Positions 14,480 through 22,625 of a stretch of DNA of 35,339 nt are shown in pieces. This DNA comes from DATFKA01 sp042095835. Lineage in GTDB: Bacteria > Bacteroidota > Bacteroidia > Chitinophagales > Saprospiraceae. The stretch lies in the NCBI GenBank assembly GCA_042095835.1, contig JBELML010000060.1, positions 1 through 35,339 on the forward strand. Reading direction: 5' to 3'. The position numbers and the translations under genes were made by a program. Below the pieces are notes generated by a model. That model saw only the letters and a program-made list of their open reading frames with translations. It did no database searches and had not been told where the DNA came from. Every line of letters begins with the position of its first letter. Position 1 is the first letter of the stretch.

Positions 14480-16606
14480 ATGCAAGGAAAATACATACAG
14501 CTCATCCAAGCGGCTACCCAAATTAGCCAAGGGCAGATTAAAAATACGATAGGACTGCTTGAAGAAGGGGCAACTATCCCTTTTATAGCGCGCTATCGAA
14601 AAGAGGTGACGGGCTCCCTGGATGAGGTGCAAATTGCAGATATTCAACGCGAGTATAAAAGGCTGCAAGAGCTCGATAAGCGCAAGGAGAGTATCCTCAA
14701 ATCAATCGAGGAGCAAGGGAAATTGACACCAGAGCTAGCCCGAAAAATCAAGCAAACCTTCGACCTGAATGAGTTGGAAGATATCTATTTGCCTTACAAG
14801 CGAAAGCGCCGTACGAGGGCAACAATGGCAAGAGAAAAGGGCCTGGAACCATTGGCTGTCCGCCTTTTAGAGCAAAGAAGCCAGGATGATCCACAGTCGC
14901 TTGCGGCTACTTACCTTAATGAGGAGGTGCCAGATGCAGCTCAGGCTTTGTCGGGGGCTCGTGATATCATTGCTGAGATCATCAATGAGGATATCCAGGC
15001 TCGAAATGTGGTGCGTGCAGCGTTTAAAAAAGAAGCACTGATTTACGCTAAAGTAGCAAGAGGAAAAGAGGAAGCTGCAGCGAAGTACAAGGATTATTTC
15101 GACTACTCGGAGGCTTTGGCCAAGGTTCCTTCGCATCGGCTTTTAGCCATCCGTAGGGGAGAGGAAGAAGGTCTCTTGCGCGTTATCATTAATCCTGATG
15201 AAGATGAAGCGATTTATAAATTAGAGCGCAAATTTATCAAAGGACATGGTGAAGCAAGCCAACAGGTGAAATTGGCTATTGAAGATGGATATAAGCGATT
15301 ACTGGCTCCTTCGATAGAGACAGAATTTAGAGCATTGTCCAAAGCAAAAGCAGACAAAGAAGCGATTGAGGTCTTTGCGACTAACCTGAGACAGCTACTA
15401 CTGGGCGCTCCTCTCGGCCAAAGACGCGTGATGGGTATAGATCCAGGGTTTCGGACTGGCTGTAAGGTGGTGATCTTGGATGCTAGTGGACACTTACTAG
15501 ACAATACTACTATCTATCCGCATCCACCGCAGAAGAGAACTGTAGAAGCTGCTAAAACCCTGGCGCACCTTGCTCAGCAATTTGGAGTAGAGGCGATAGC
15601 TGTAGGCAATGGAACCGCAAGCCGGGAAACCATGAACCTGTGCAAGGGCACTGCTTTTGAACAGTCGGTCGATATTTTCTTGGTCAACGAAGCAGGCGCT
15701 TCCATCTACTCTGCCTCTGAGATTGCTAGAGAAGAGTTTCCCGATAAGGATGTAACCGTACGAGGTGCGGTATCTATTGGTCGTAGATTGATGGATCCCT
15801 TAGCAGAGTTGGTGAAAATTGACCCTAAATCAATAGGTGTAGGTCAATACCAGCACGACGTTAATCAATCAGCTCTAAAAGAAAGCCTTGATCAAGTGGT
15901 GGAAAGTTGTGTGAATTCAGTCGGTATCAATCTCAACACGGCTAGTAAGCATCTCCTCACTTATGTATCGGGCTTAGGACCTACCTTGGCGCAGAATATT
16001 GTCAGTTTTCGTAAAGAAAATGGACCATTTCAAGATAGAAAAACCTTGATGAAGGTGCCACGTATGGGAGCTAAAGCTTTTGAGCAAGCAGCGGGCTTTT
16101 TACGGATTCGAGAAGGTAAGCATCCATTAGATAATACGGCCGTACACCCGGAGAGCTACACTATTGTCTCCCAAATGGCTAAGGATATGAATGCTACCGT
16201 AGAGGATTTAATCAATAATCGACAAACCCGAAAAGGAATTCGCTTACAAAAGTATATCACCGATAAAGTTGGTTTACCCACTTTGCAGGATATCCTCAAG
16301 GAATTAGAAAAACCAGGACTCGATCCACGCGGAAAAGCGAAAACTTTCGAATTCGCAGCTATCCAAACCATTAATGACTTGAGGCAAGGCATGGTTGTAC
16401 CTGGTATCGTCAATAACATCACCAACTTCGGCGCCTTTGTAGATATAGGAATCAAGGAGAGTGGTTTGGTACACATCTCTCAATTAGCCAATCGTTTTGT
16501 AAAGAATCCTGCTGAGGTCGTCAGCCTGAATCAGCAAGTCACCGTAAAGGTAATGGAAGTAGACTTGGCGAGAAAACGCATCCAGCTGAGTATGAAGGAG
16601 GTTTGA
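14480..16606 (+). CDS. tex: Tex family RNA-binding transcription accessory protein
   Basis: 708 residues from the ATG at 14480. A longer frame begins with GTG at 14420, but its extra 20 residues (from the TGAATGA-type repeat) are not Tex-like. The protein has the Tex N-terminal helical region (TIGLLEEGATIPFIARYRKE at about 23-42), a YqgF/RNase H-like domain from about 318 (RVMGIDPGFRTGCKVVILDA), helix-hairpin-helix motifs (NTASKHLLTYVSGLGPTLAQ; KVPRMGAKAFEQAAGFLRI) and a C-terminal S1 RNA-binding domain at about 635-708 (VPGIVNNITNFGAFVDIG, ending IQLSMKEV). Tex binds nucleic acid, and in other bacteria it affects transcription and toxin or stress gene expression. The full length and all domains look intact. 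It is a single gene, diverging from the metalloprotease. Confidence 0.95.
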   Translation: MQGKYIQLIQAATQISQGQIKNTIGLLEEGATIPFIARYRKEVTGSLDEVQIADIQREYKRLQELDKRKESILKSIEEQGKLTPELARKIKQTFDLNELEDIYLPYKRKRRTRATMAREKGLEPLAVRLLEQRSQDDPQSLAATYLNEEVPDAAQALSGARDIIAEIINEDIQARNVVRAAFKKEALIYAKVARGKEEAAAKYKDYFDYSEALAKVPSHRLLAIRRGEEEGLLRVIINPDEDEAIYKLERKFIKGHGEASQQVKLAIEDGYKRLLAPSIETEFRALSKAKADKEAIEVFATNLRQLLLGAPLGQRRVMGIDPGFRTGCKVVILDASGHLLDNTTIYPHPPQKRTVEAAKTLAHLAQQFGVEAIAVGNGTASRETMNLCKGTAFEQSVDIFLVNEAGASIYSASEIAREEFPDKDVTVRGAVSIGRRLMDPLAELVKIDPKSIGVGQYQHDVNQSALKESLDQVVESCVNSVGINLNTASKHLLTYVSGLGPTLAQNIVSFRKENGPFQDRKTLMKVPRMGAKAFEQAAGFLRIREGKHPLDNTAVHPESYTIVSQMAKDMNATVEDLINNRQTRKGIRLQKYITDKVGLPTLQDILKELEKPGLDPRGKAKTFEFAAIQTINDLRQGMVVPGIVNNITNFGAFVDIGIKESGLVHISQLANRFVKNPAEVVSLNQQVTVKVMEVDLARKRIQLSMKEV

Positions 16607-16929
16607 TCAGGAGTACAATGAACGCAGAGATGTCAGGTGCCAAGTGGAAATTTCTACCTGGCCCCTGACACATTAAAGGTGAGTACTTACTTATTGGGCT
16701 GAAGCGTCATCCTTAAGTAGGACTTGATTTCTGTATGCCCTTTAGGGAATTGCGCTGGGGTCCCAAGGTCCCCCAGTCTCAAAGTTCCAAAGTCCCCCAG
16801 TCCCAAAGTCCCTCTCCAAAAGTCTCCACAGCGACACTTTCTCACCAATTAAGCAGAAATACGAAACACCCAGGCAACCTTTCCTATTTTGCAGGTATAT
16901 TCTAGATAAACAGAGGCAACCACAAACCA
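16607..16929. other. Spacer between tex and the ECF sigma gene: palindrome and minisatellite block III
   Basis: No gene is seen. A 40-bp palindrome is at 16631-16670 (listed separately). A short stretch of AGTCTC/AGTCCC words at about 16760-16828 is a fourth location of the G/C-skewed minisatellite, again G-rich on the minus strand. A minus-strand open frame across it is an artefact of the repeat. Confidence 0.6.
16631..16670. repeat. 40-bp near-perfect palindrome
   Basis: The left half starts TGTCAGGTGCCAAGTGG and the right half ends CTACCTGGCCCCTGACA. Folding at the centre (GAAA/TTTC) leaves about 17 of 20 positions paired, with no loop. There is no T run, so it is not a classical terminator. 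It could be a cruciform, a dimer binding site, or a remnant of a small mobile repeat. It lies 25 bp after the tex stop codon. Confidence 0.7.
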
Positions 16930-17472
16930 TTGAAAGAACAAGAACTCATAAAAGGTGCAATCAAGCAGAACCGCTCCGCTCAAACGGCGCTCTATCGAAA
17001 GTATAAGAGTGGGTGGTTTATGATTTGCTTGCGGTACAACCGCAATCGCTTCGATGCGGAAGATTGCCTACAAACCGCCTTGATGAGTATCTTTTCTAAT
17101 CTGACACAGTTTGATTCCGAAAAAGGTGCTTTTAAGCATTGGTCAGACCGGATTGTGGTCAATACATGCCTACGGTTTTTACAAAGACAAGATCGATTCC
17201 AGTATTCTGATACAATGGAAGATTACTTGCCCGTACTTCCGGAGCAAGTGCCAGAGGGGCAACCAATCACTACGGAGTATTTGCTCTCTATGGTGCAAAA
17301 ATTACCCACTGGATATCGATCTATATTCAATCTCTATGTCTTAGAAGGGTATAGCCACCAAGAAATTGCTCAGATTATGAGTATATCGGTTGGTACTTCT
17401 AAATCTCAATTGGCTAAAGCAAAGCGAATGTTGAGAAAACAATTAGAGGCAGAACTAAAAGCGGCGAGTTGA
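16930..17472 (+). CDS. ECF-type RNA polymerase sigma-70 factor
   Basis: 180 residues. Region 2 lies at about 8-85 (ALYRKYKSGWFMICLRYNRNRFDAEDCLQTALMSIF) and region 4 at about 125-175 (MVQKLPTGYRSIFNLYVLEGYSHQEIAQIMSISVGTSKSQLAKAK, a helix-turn-helix ending in the usual GTSKSQLxxAK). It would direct RNA polymerase to a small regulon, typically in response to an envelope signal. The start appears to be TTG. An in-frame TAG lies 24 bp upstream, no ATG lies between, and KEQELIKGAIKQN is the family's normal N-terminus. The next gene begins two bases after its TGA, so the two are translationally linked. Confidence 0.9.
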   Translation: MKEQELIKGAIKQNRSAQTALYRKYKSGWFMICLRYNRNRFDAEDCLQTALMSIFSNLTQFDSEKGAFKHWSDRIVVNTCLRFLQRQDRFQYSDTMEDYLPVLPEQVPEGQPITTEYLLSMVQKLPTGYRSIFNLYVLEGYSHQEIAQIMSISVGTSKSQLAKAKRMLRKQLEAELKAAS

Positions 17473-17474
17473 TA

Positions 17475-18875
17475 ATGGAGAAGCAAGCAAATGATCATAT
17501 AGAAAGGCTTTTTAAAAAGTATCTCTCCGGGGATGCACCTCCCAACTATGGCTTGGATGCACCTGGCGATGATTTGCTCTTTAATGCCTTGGATAAAATA
17601 GAAGGGAAAAAGAATCGTAAACCTGTATTTTGGCTCTGGTTGGCTATTGGACTATTAGGTGTCTTTTCTATCGGTACACTAGTATGGACAAACGTAGCGC
17701 TCCAAGAAGTCAATACCACACTCCAAGATTTGCAACTGCAAGATCAATTGAACCCTGTAGATGCAAAGCAAGATTTATTTAAGGAAACCTTACCCTCTTT
17801 ATTAGTCCCTAAAGAGGAATCTACAAGTAAGAATACTAATAAGCTTTTCTCGACCAATAAATTCAGCTCTACAAAAATACATCAGCCCGCAGTATCCGAT
17901 CAAGGGAATCGGGAAGTAAGTCCTACCATTTCTGTAGAAACAAAAGAGGCTGTTCTAACAAAAGAAATGGAGCAACTACCTCCTCGAATAGATGCTGTAA
18001 GAACTTTACATTCAGCACCTATTTATGCTCAAAGTCAGCAGACTTTGGGTTTGCCGGTAGTTCAGCCCACTGTAGTAATAGCAGAAGAGGTCCAAGCTCA
18101 AAATAATATTCCAAAATCTATCGAAATCCACGGAGGACCCAAATGGACTTCCTTTGGTATGAAGGGGCGTTTGGATAATGGCCCTACGATGAGAGACTAT
18201 GACCAATCGCAATTGGGATACGAAGCTGGTTTAAGTTTGGTGCAACCGATCAAAGGGAAATGGTATTGGAGAGGACAGGTAGCTTATTCTTCTTTTTCTA
18301 ACCGTAGTTGGTACCTCGACGAAGCCCCTTTCGAGCAGGAAAACTTGTCGGTAGATGCTAATGGGGACTTTTGGTACCGTTCGGCAGTAGAGGTGAATAC
18401 GCCTACTGGTACTACGATGCAGAATCAATCAATCTCTCTAAGATCTAGTAATATTGCCGACCAAGAAGTCATGGATGTTAAGGCAAAAGTTAAACAGCAT
18501 TTCGATTTGCTAGAAGGCTCTGCTAGAATAGGGTATCAAATTTTTCAGAAGGAAAAACTCTCTTTAGGTATTGAACTTGGACCCAATCTTGGCTTTACTA
18601 CTGGCTATCAAGAATGGGCTGGTTTGAACTTCAGTAAAGATGATGCCCAGATCATGTTTATTGAGACCAATAGTGACTCAAAATCACAAGTCAACAATTG
18701 GGTGTTCGGCGCTTCTGCTCAATTACAATTGAATTATCAATGGTCTTCCCGAGTTTATTCTGGATTACGTTTGGGAGGATACCGAAGTTTGAGTGCTTTG
18801 AATGGGCAAGAAGGACCCATTCGCACGCATCTGCGAAGCCATCAATTGAGTATTTCTACCGGAATATCCTTTTAG
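17475..18875 (+). CDS. Membrane-anchored sigma-partner protein with C-terminal barrel-like domain
   Basis: 466 residues from the ATG at 17475. An upstream in-frame TTG overlaps the sigma stop and is less likely. An N-terminal cytoplasmic segment (1-50, HIERLFKKYLSGDAPPNYG) is followed by one membrane helix at 51-71 (VFWLWLAIGLLGVFSIGTLV). A low-complexity Ser/Thr/Lys-rich linker follows at about 75-210. The C-terminus at about 215-466 has alternating beta strands (IEIHGGPKWTSFGMKGRLD, KWYWRGQVAYSSFSN, RVYSGLRLGGYRSLSAL, final LSISTGISF) like PorT-family or outer-membrane beta-barrel proteins. The position directly after an ECF sigma gene and the single inner-membrane helix suggest an anti-sigma-like regulator, but no ZAS or FecR motif is seen. 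Having both an inner-membrane helix and a barrel-like end is odd. Function is uncertain. Confidence 0.75.
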   Translation: MEKQANDHIERLFKKYLSGDAPPNYGLDAPGDDLLFNALDKIEGKKNRKPVFWLWLAIGLLGVFSIGTLVWTNVALQEVNTTLQDLQLQDQLNPVDAKQDLFKETLPSLLVPKEESTSKNTNKLFSTNKFSSTKIHQPAVSDQGNREVSPTISVETKEAVLTKEMEQLPPRIDAVRTLHSAPIYAQSQQTLGLPVVQPTVVIAEEVQAQNNIPKSIEIHGGPKWTSFGMKGRLDNGPTMRDYDQSQLGYEAGLSLVQPIKGKWYWRGQVAYSSFSNRSWYLDEAPFEQENLSVDANGDFWYRSAVEVNTPTGTTMQNQSISLRSSNIADQEVMDVKAKVKQHFDLLEGSARIGYQIFQKEKLSLGIELGPNLGFTTGYQEWAGLNFSKDDAQIMFIETNSDSKSQVNNWVFGASAQLQLNYQWSSRVYSGLRLGGYRSLSALNGQEGPIRTHLRSHQLSISTGISF

Positions 18876-18978
18876 GAAAAACCAGGCATGATTTCTATTC
18901 AAATTAGGTTCTCGCTTCTTGAAGTCTCCAAGGCGGGTTTAATCTATTCTCACCTGCAAAAAATAGAATAATTTTATT

Positions 18979-21900
18979 TTAAGAAAGCTCAATCACAAGA
19001 TCATCCTGCTCTACTAGCGTACGCTCGCCTAAATAAATCTTCTCCACTACACCAGCTGTTGGAGCGGTAACTGTACTTTCCATCTTCATGGCTTCGATCA
19101 CGAACAAAGGATCATTGGCTTCGATCTCATCGCCTTCGCGTACTAGGATCTTACTAATGCTTCCCTGTAGCGGCGAGCCAATATGATTGTCTTCGGTGGC
19201 TTTAGCATTGGCGTTGACCTTAGATTCTTTACTGAAATCTCTGACTAGAATCGATCTCGTTTGTCCATTGAGTTCAAAGAAGACCAAACGACTAGCTTGA
19301 TCATCAGGTTCTGTCATATTGAGGAACTTCACCACTACATTTTTACCAGGTCCCAGCGGAACGAGTATCTCTTTGTTATGCCCTAAACCGTAGAAGAAAG
19401 CGTGCGTGGGTAAATTAATTACCTCTCCGTACTGTTCAAAATGCTCTCGAAAAGCCCGATATACCTTTGGGTAAAGCTTGAAGGAAAGGAAATCATTCAT
19501 ACCCAAATCGCCAAACTCCTCTACAAAAACTTCGTATTCTTTTTCAAAATCAATAGGCTCTAAATGGGCATTTGGTCGATCTGTATAAGGCTGCTCTCCC
19601 TTGAGAATGATTTTTTGAATCTCCTTTGGAAAACCTCCTTTGATTTGTCCCAAATCGCCACGCATCAAAGCCTTGACCGAATCTGGAAAGTCCAAAGTGT
19701 GGCCTTTCTCATAAATATCTTCCTTGCGTAGATTGTTGGAAGTCATAAACATAGCCATGTCTCCCACTACCTTAGAAGAAGGGGTTACTTTGATTATACC
19801 TCCAAATAAGTCATTAGCTTCTTGGTAATTGCGTTTGATTTGATCAAACTTATCTTCTAAACCTAGACCTCTTGCTTGAGGACGAAGATTGGAATATTGG
19901 CCTCCTGGAATTTCCATCCCGTATATTTCGGCAGTTCCGGCGCGTAGCTCCGTCTCGAAAGCGTAATAATATTTACGAGTAGATTCCCAGTAACTGGCAT
20001 ATTCGTTGAGGGAGTCTAGATTGATTTTATTTTCCCGCTCGTGCCCTTGTAGCATGGCCACCATCGAGTTGAAACTCGGCTGGGAAGTAAGGCCAGAAAG
20101 CGCACTAATGGCTACATCTATCACATCGACGCCTGCCTCAATCGCCTGCATATAGGTAGAGGATTGAATAGAAGATGTGTCATGGGTGTGCAGGTGGATG
20201 GGCATATCTACCGTTTCTCTTAGCTTAGAGATCAGCTCCACCGCAGCATAGGGTTTTAGCAGCCCTGCCATATCTTTTATACCTAAAATATGTGCTCCCG
20301 TATCTTCCAGTTCCTTAGCTAAATCGACGTAGTAGTCGAGCGTGAATTTAGTTTTGCTAGGATCTGAAATATCGCCCGTATAGCAAATGCAAGCCTCGGC
20401 TAGTGCATCTGTTTGCTTGACAATGGTGTGGATACTTGTCTTCATCGCTTCGACCCAATTCAGGGAGTCAAAAACTCGGAAAACATCTATACCTGTCTCC
20501 GCAGCCTGCTCTACAAATTTGATGATTAAATTGTCGGGGTATGCTGCATATCCTACAGCATTAGATCCTCTGAGTAGCATTTGCAGCAGCACATTGGGCA
20601 TGTCTTTTCTCAACCTTTTCAACCTTTCCCAAGGGTCTTCTTTGAGAAAGCGTAAAGCAACGTCAAAGGTGGCACCGCCCCAGACTTCCATCGAAAAGAG
20701 ATCGGCACCATGATTGCGTGCGTAGCTCTCTGCTACCTTTTGCATATCTCTAGTACGCATTCTAGTAGCGAGTAGAGATTGGTGTCCATCGCGGAAAGTG
20801 GTATCTGTATAATGGATTTTCTTTTCTTGTTTTAGCCAGTCGACAAAGCCTTTTGCTCCCAGTTCGGTTAATTTGTCTTTTGTGCCTTTAGGGAATGCCT
20901 TGGAACCATCGAAGGCAGGTACCTTAGGATCAATCAAGACTACCCGATCATCTTGGTACTTGACATCTGGATTCTTATTGACATTAACTTCTGCTAAATA
21001 TCGGAGCATCTTGGTGCCACGGTCTTTCCATTTTGGTTTTTCCAGGAGCTCTGGGTATTTACCAATAAATTTGACGGTAGCCTCTCCATTGGTGAATTCT
21101 TCATTCACCAAAAGCTTCAATAGAAAGCCAATATTGGTTTTAAGACCTCTCACTCTAAATTCTCTTAAGGCCCGGTGCATCCTGCGTGCAGCACCTGGCA
21201 TATCTCTACCCCAGGCGGTCACTTTCACTAATAAACTGTCGAAGAATGGAGAAATCTTCGCTCCTGGAAAAGCAGAACCTGCATCAAGTCGGATACCCAT
21301 ACCACTAGCAGAGCGGTAGGCAATAATACGGCCATAATCAGGTTTGAAGTCCGTTGCGGGGTCTTCAGTGGTTACCCGGCATTGGATCGCGCAACCAAAA
21401 ATTTCAATATCCTCTTGGCTATTGATACGGATTAAGTCTCCATTCAAAGGGTGACCTTGGGCGATTAAAATTTGGGAGCGAACGATATCAATTCCTGTTA
21501 TCTCTTCTGTAACGGTGTGCTCTACTTGGATACGCGGATTTACCTCAATAAAATAAATGCTCTCATCTTGGTCTACCAGGAATTCTACGGTGCCCGCATT
21601 ATTATAGCCTACTGCTCGACCTAGCTTCAGGGCATAGGCATATAGTTTGTCTTTGGTCTCCTGTTGGAGGGTGACACAGGGTGCTACCTCTACTACTTTC
21701 TGAAAACGGCGCTGTACCGAGCAATCTCTTTCGTAGAGATGATAAATATTGCCATGTCGATCGCCGAGCAGTTGTATTTCAATATGTTTGGGGTTCTCAA
21801 TAAATTTCTCCAAAAAGATGGTACCATCGCCAAAGGCTTTGGTCGCCTCGCTTTTGGCTTCCTCGAATTCTACTTTGAGTTCCTCATGGTTACGTACTAC

Positions 21901-22419
21901 ACGCATCCCACGGCCACCACCTCCAGCAGCAGCTTTTATCATGATTGGATAGCCAATGCGATTGGCTTCTGCTAGGGCATCATCGCTGGTGGCTAATTCC
22001 CCTTTACTACCTTCAATAAGCGGAACCTGTACTTTGGTTGCTAAGTTTTTAGCGGCTACTTTATCCCCTAATTGCTCCATTACTTCCGGATCGGGGCCGA
22101 TAAAAATGATACCCTCTTCTCTACATCTTCTGGCAAAGTTGACATTCTCGGATAAGAAACCGTAGCCAGGGTGGATGGCTTCTACCTGATTAGCTTTAGC
22201 AATTTTGAGGATGGCCTCAATGTCTAAATAGGGCCGCAAGGGGTCATTCTCTTCGCCAATCTGGTAGGCTTCGTCGGCTTTGTATCGATGCAAAGAGTAT
22301 CGATCCTCGTAGGTGTACATAGCGACGGTCTTGAGACCTAATTCATTGGCTGCTCGTAATACGCGGATGGCAATTTCGCCGCGATTGGCGACCATCAGTT
22401 TCTTTATCGGACGAATCAT
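18979..22419 (-). CDS. pyc: Pyruvate carboxylase (single-chain)
   Basis: 1146 residues, the normal length for the single-chain enzyme. It converts pyruvate, bicarbonate and ATP to oxaloacetate to refill the TCA cycle and feed gluconeogenesis. The biotin carboxylase domain spans about 5-460, with the ATP-binding AAAGGGGRGMRVV (163-175) and FIEVNPRIQVEHTVTE (290-305). The carboxyltransferase domain begins at about 535 with YTDTTFRDGHQSLLATRMRT and includes HLHTHDTS. The biotin carrier domain is at about 1075-1146, with the biotinylated lysine K1112 in EAMKMES. The ATG start is clear. The gene is convergent with the sigma-partner gene. The upstream spacer (22420-22625) holds TGATGTAATGA-type words. 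Confidence 0.97.
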   Translation of the reverse strand: MIRPIKKLMVANRGEIAIRVLRAANELGLKTVAMYTYEDRYSLHRYKADEAYQIGEENDPLRPYLDIEAILKIAKANQVEAIHPGYGFLSENVNFARRCREEGIIFIGPDPEVMEQLGDKVAAKNLATKVQVPLIEGSKGELATSDDALAEANRIGYPIMIKAAAGGGGRGMRVVRNHEELKVEFEEAKSEATKAFGDGTIFLEKFIENPKHIEIQLLGDRHGNIYHLYERDCSVQRRFQKVVEVAPCVTLQQETKDKLYAYALKLGRAVGYNNAGTVEFLVDQDESIYFIEVNPRIQVEHTVTEEITGIDIVRSQILIAQGHPLNGDLIRINSQEDIEIFGCAIQCRVTTEDPATDFKPDYGRIIAYRSASGMGIRLDAGSAFPGAKISPFFDSLLVKVTAWGRDMPGAARRMHRALREFRVRGLKTNIGFLLKLLVNEEFTNGEATVKFIGKYPELLEKPKWKDRGTKMLRYLAEVNVNKNPDVKYQDDRVVLIDPKVPAFDGSKAFPKGTKDKLTELGAKGFVDWLKQEKKIHYTDTTFRDGHQSLLATRMRTRDMQKVAESYARNHGADLFSMEVWGGATFDVALRFLKEDPWERLKRLRKDMPNVLLQMLLRGSNAVGYAAYPDNLIIKFVEQAAETGIDVFRVFDSLNWVEAMKTSIHTIVKQTDALAEACICYTGDISDPSKTKFTLDYYVDLAKELEDTGAHILGIKDMAGLLKPYAAVELISKLRETVDMPIHLHTHDTSSIQSSTYMQAIEAGVDVIDVAISALSGLTSQPSFNSMVAMLQGHERENKINLDSLNEYASYWESTRKYYYAFETELRAGTAEIYGMEIPGGQYSNLRPQARGLGLEDKFDQIKRNYQEANDLFGGIIKVTPSSKVVGDMAMFMTSNNLRKEDIYEKGHTLDFPDSVKALMRGDLGQIKGGFPKEIQKIILKGEQPYTDRPNAHLEPIDFEKEYEVFVEEFGDLGMNDFLSFKLYPKVYRAFREHFEQYGEVINLPTHAFFYGLGHNKEILVPLGPGKNVVVKFLNMTEPDDQASRLVFFELNGQTRSILVRDFSKESKVNANAKATEDNHIGSPLQGSISKILVREGDEIEANDPLFVIEAMKMESTVTAPTAGVVEKIYLGERTLVEQDDLVIELS

Positions 22420-22420
22420 A

Positions 22421-22500
22421 TGTAGTAATGTAATGATCTAAATGATGTAATGATCTAATTAATACTTCGGCAGATGAATAATGATGTAATGCTATTATGA
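22421..22500. repeat. AT-rich word repeat upstream of pyc
   Basis: Near-tandem TAATGATCTAA / AATGATGTAATGATCTAA words, with a further AATGATGTAATG at about 22480. The same word family recurs at 25612-25684 and 4043-4085. It sits directly upstream of the pyc start codon (22419), so it is part of the leader. Confidence 0.6.
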
Positions 22501-22578
22501 GCTACTGCTAATCGTATGATAGCACACTTACATCTGGGTATCCATAATAATTTGGTAAGCTCAATTAGGGCGTGAATT

Positions 22579-22625
22579 GGAGGGGAAAATAGGAACTATC
22601 GAAAAAATTACCAAGTTTCCTCTCC
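22579..22625 (-). terminator. Possible hairpin right after the SNF2 gene
   Basis: TTTCCTCTCC (22616-22625), adjoining the stop codon, can pair 9 of 10 with GGAGGGGAAA (22579-22588) across a 27-nt loop that contains a T run on the minus strand. A second pair, TTGGTAA (about 22551) with TTACCAA (about 22608), crosses the first. It may be a 3'-end structure. A classical terminator is not certain. Confidence 0.25.

Noticed and set aside
16742..16930. Minus-strand 62-codon frame upstream of the sigma gene
   Set aside because: Part of its sequence is translated minisatellite (RDFGTGGLWNFETGG). No conserved motif is seen, and it overlaps the sigma leader.
18943..18967. Hairpin TCTATT/AATAGA between the sigma-partner gene and pyc as a terminator
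   Set aside because: Only six AT pairs with a 13-nt loop, too weak to claim.
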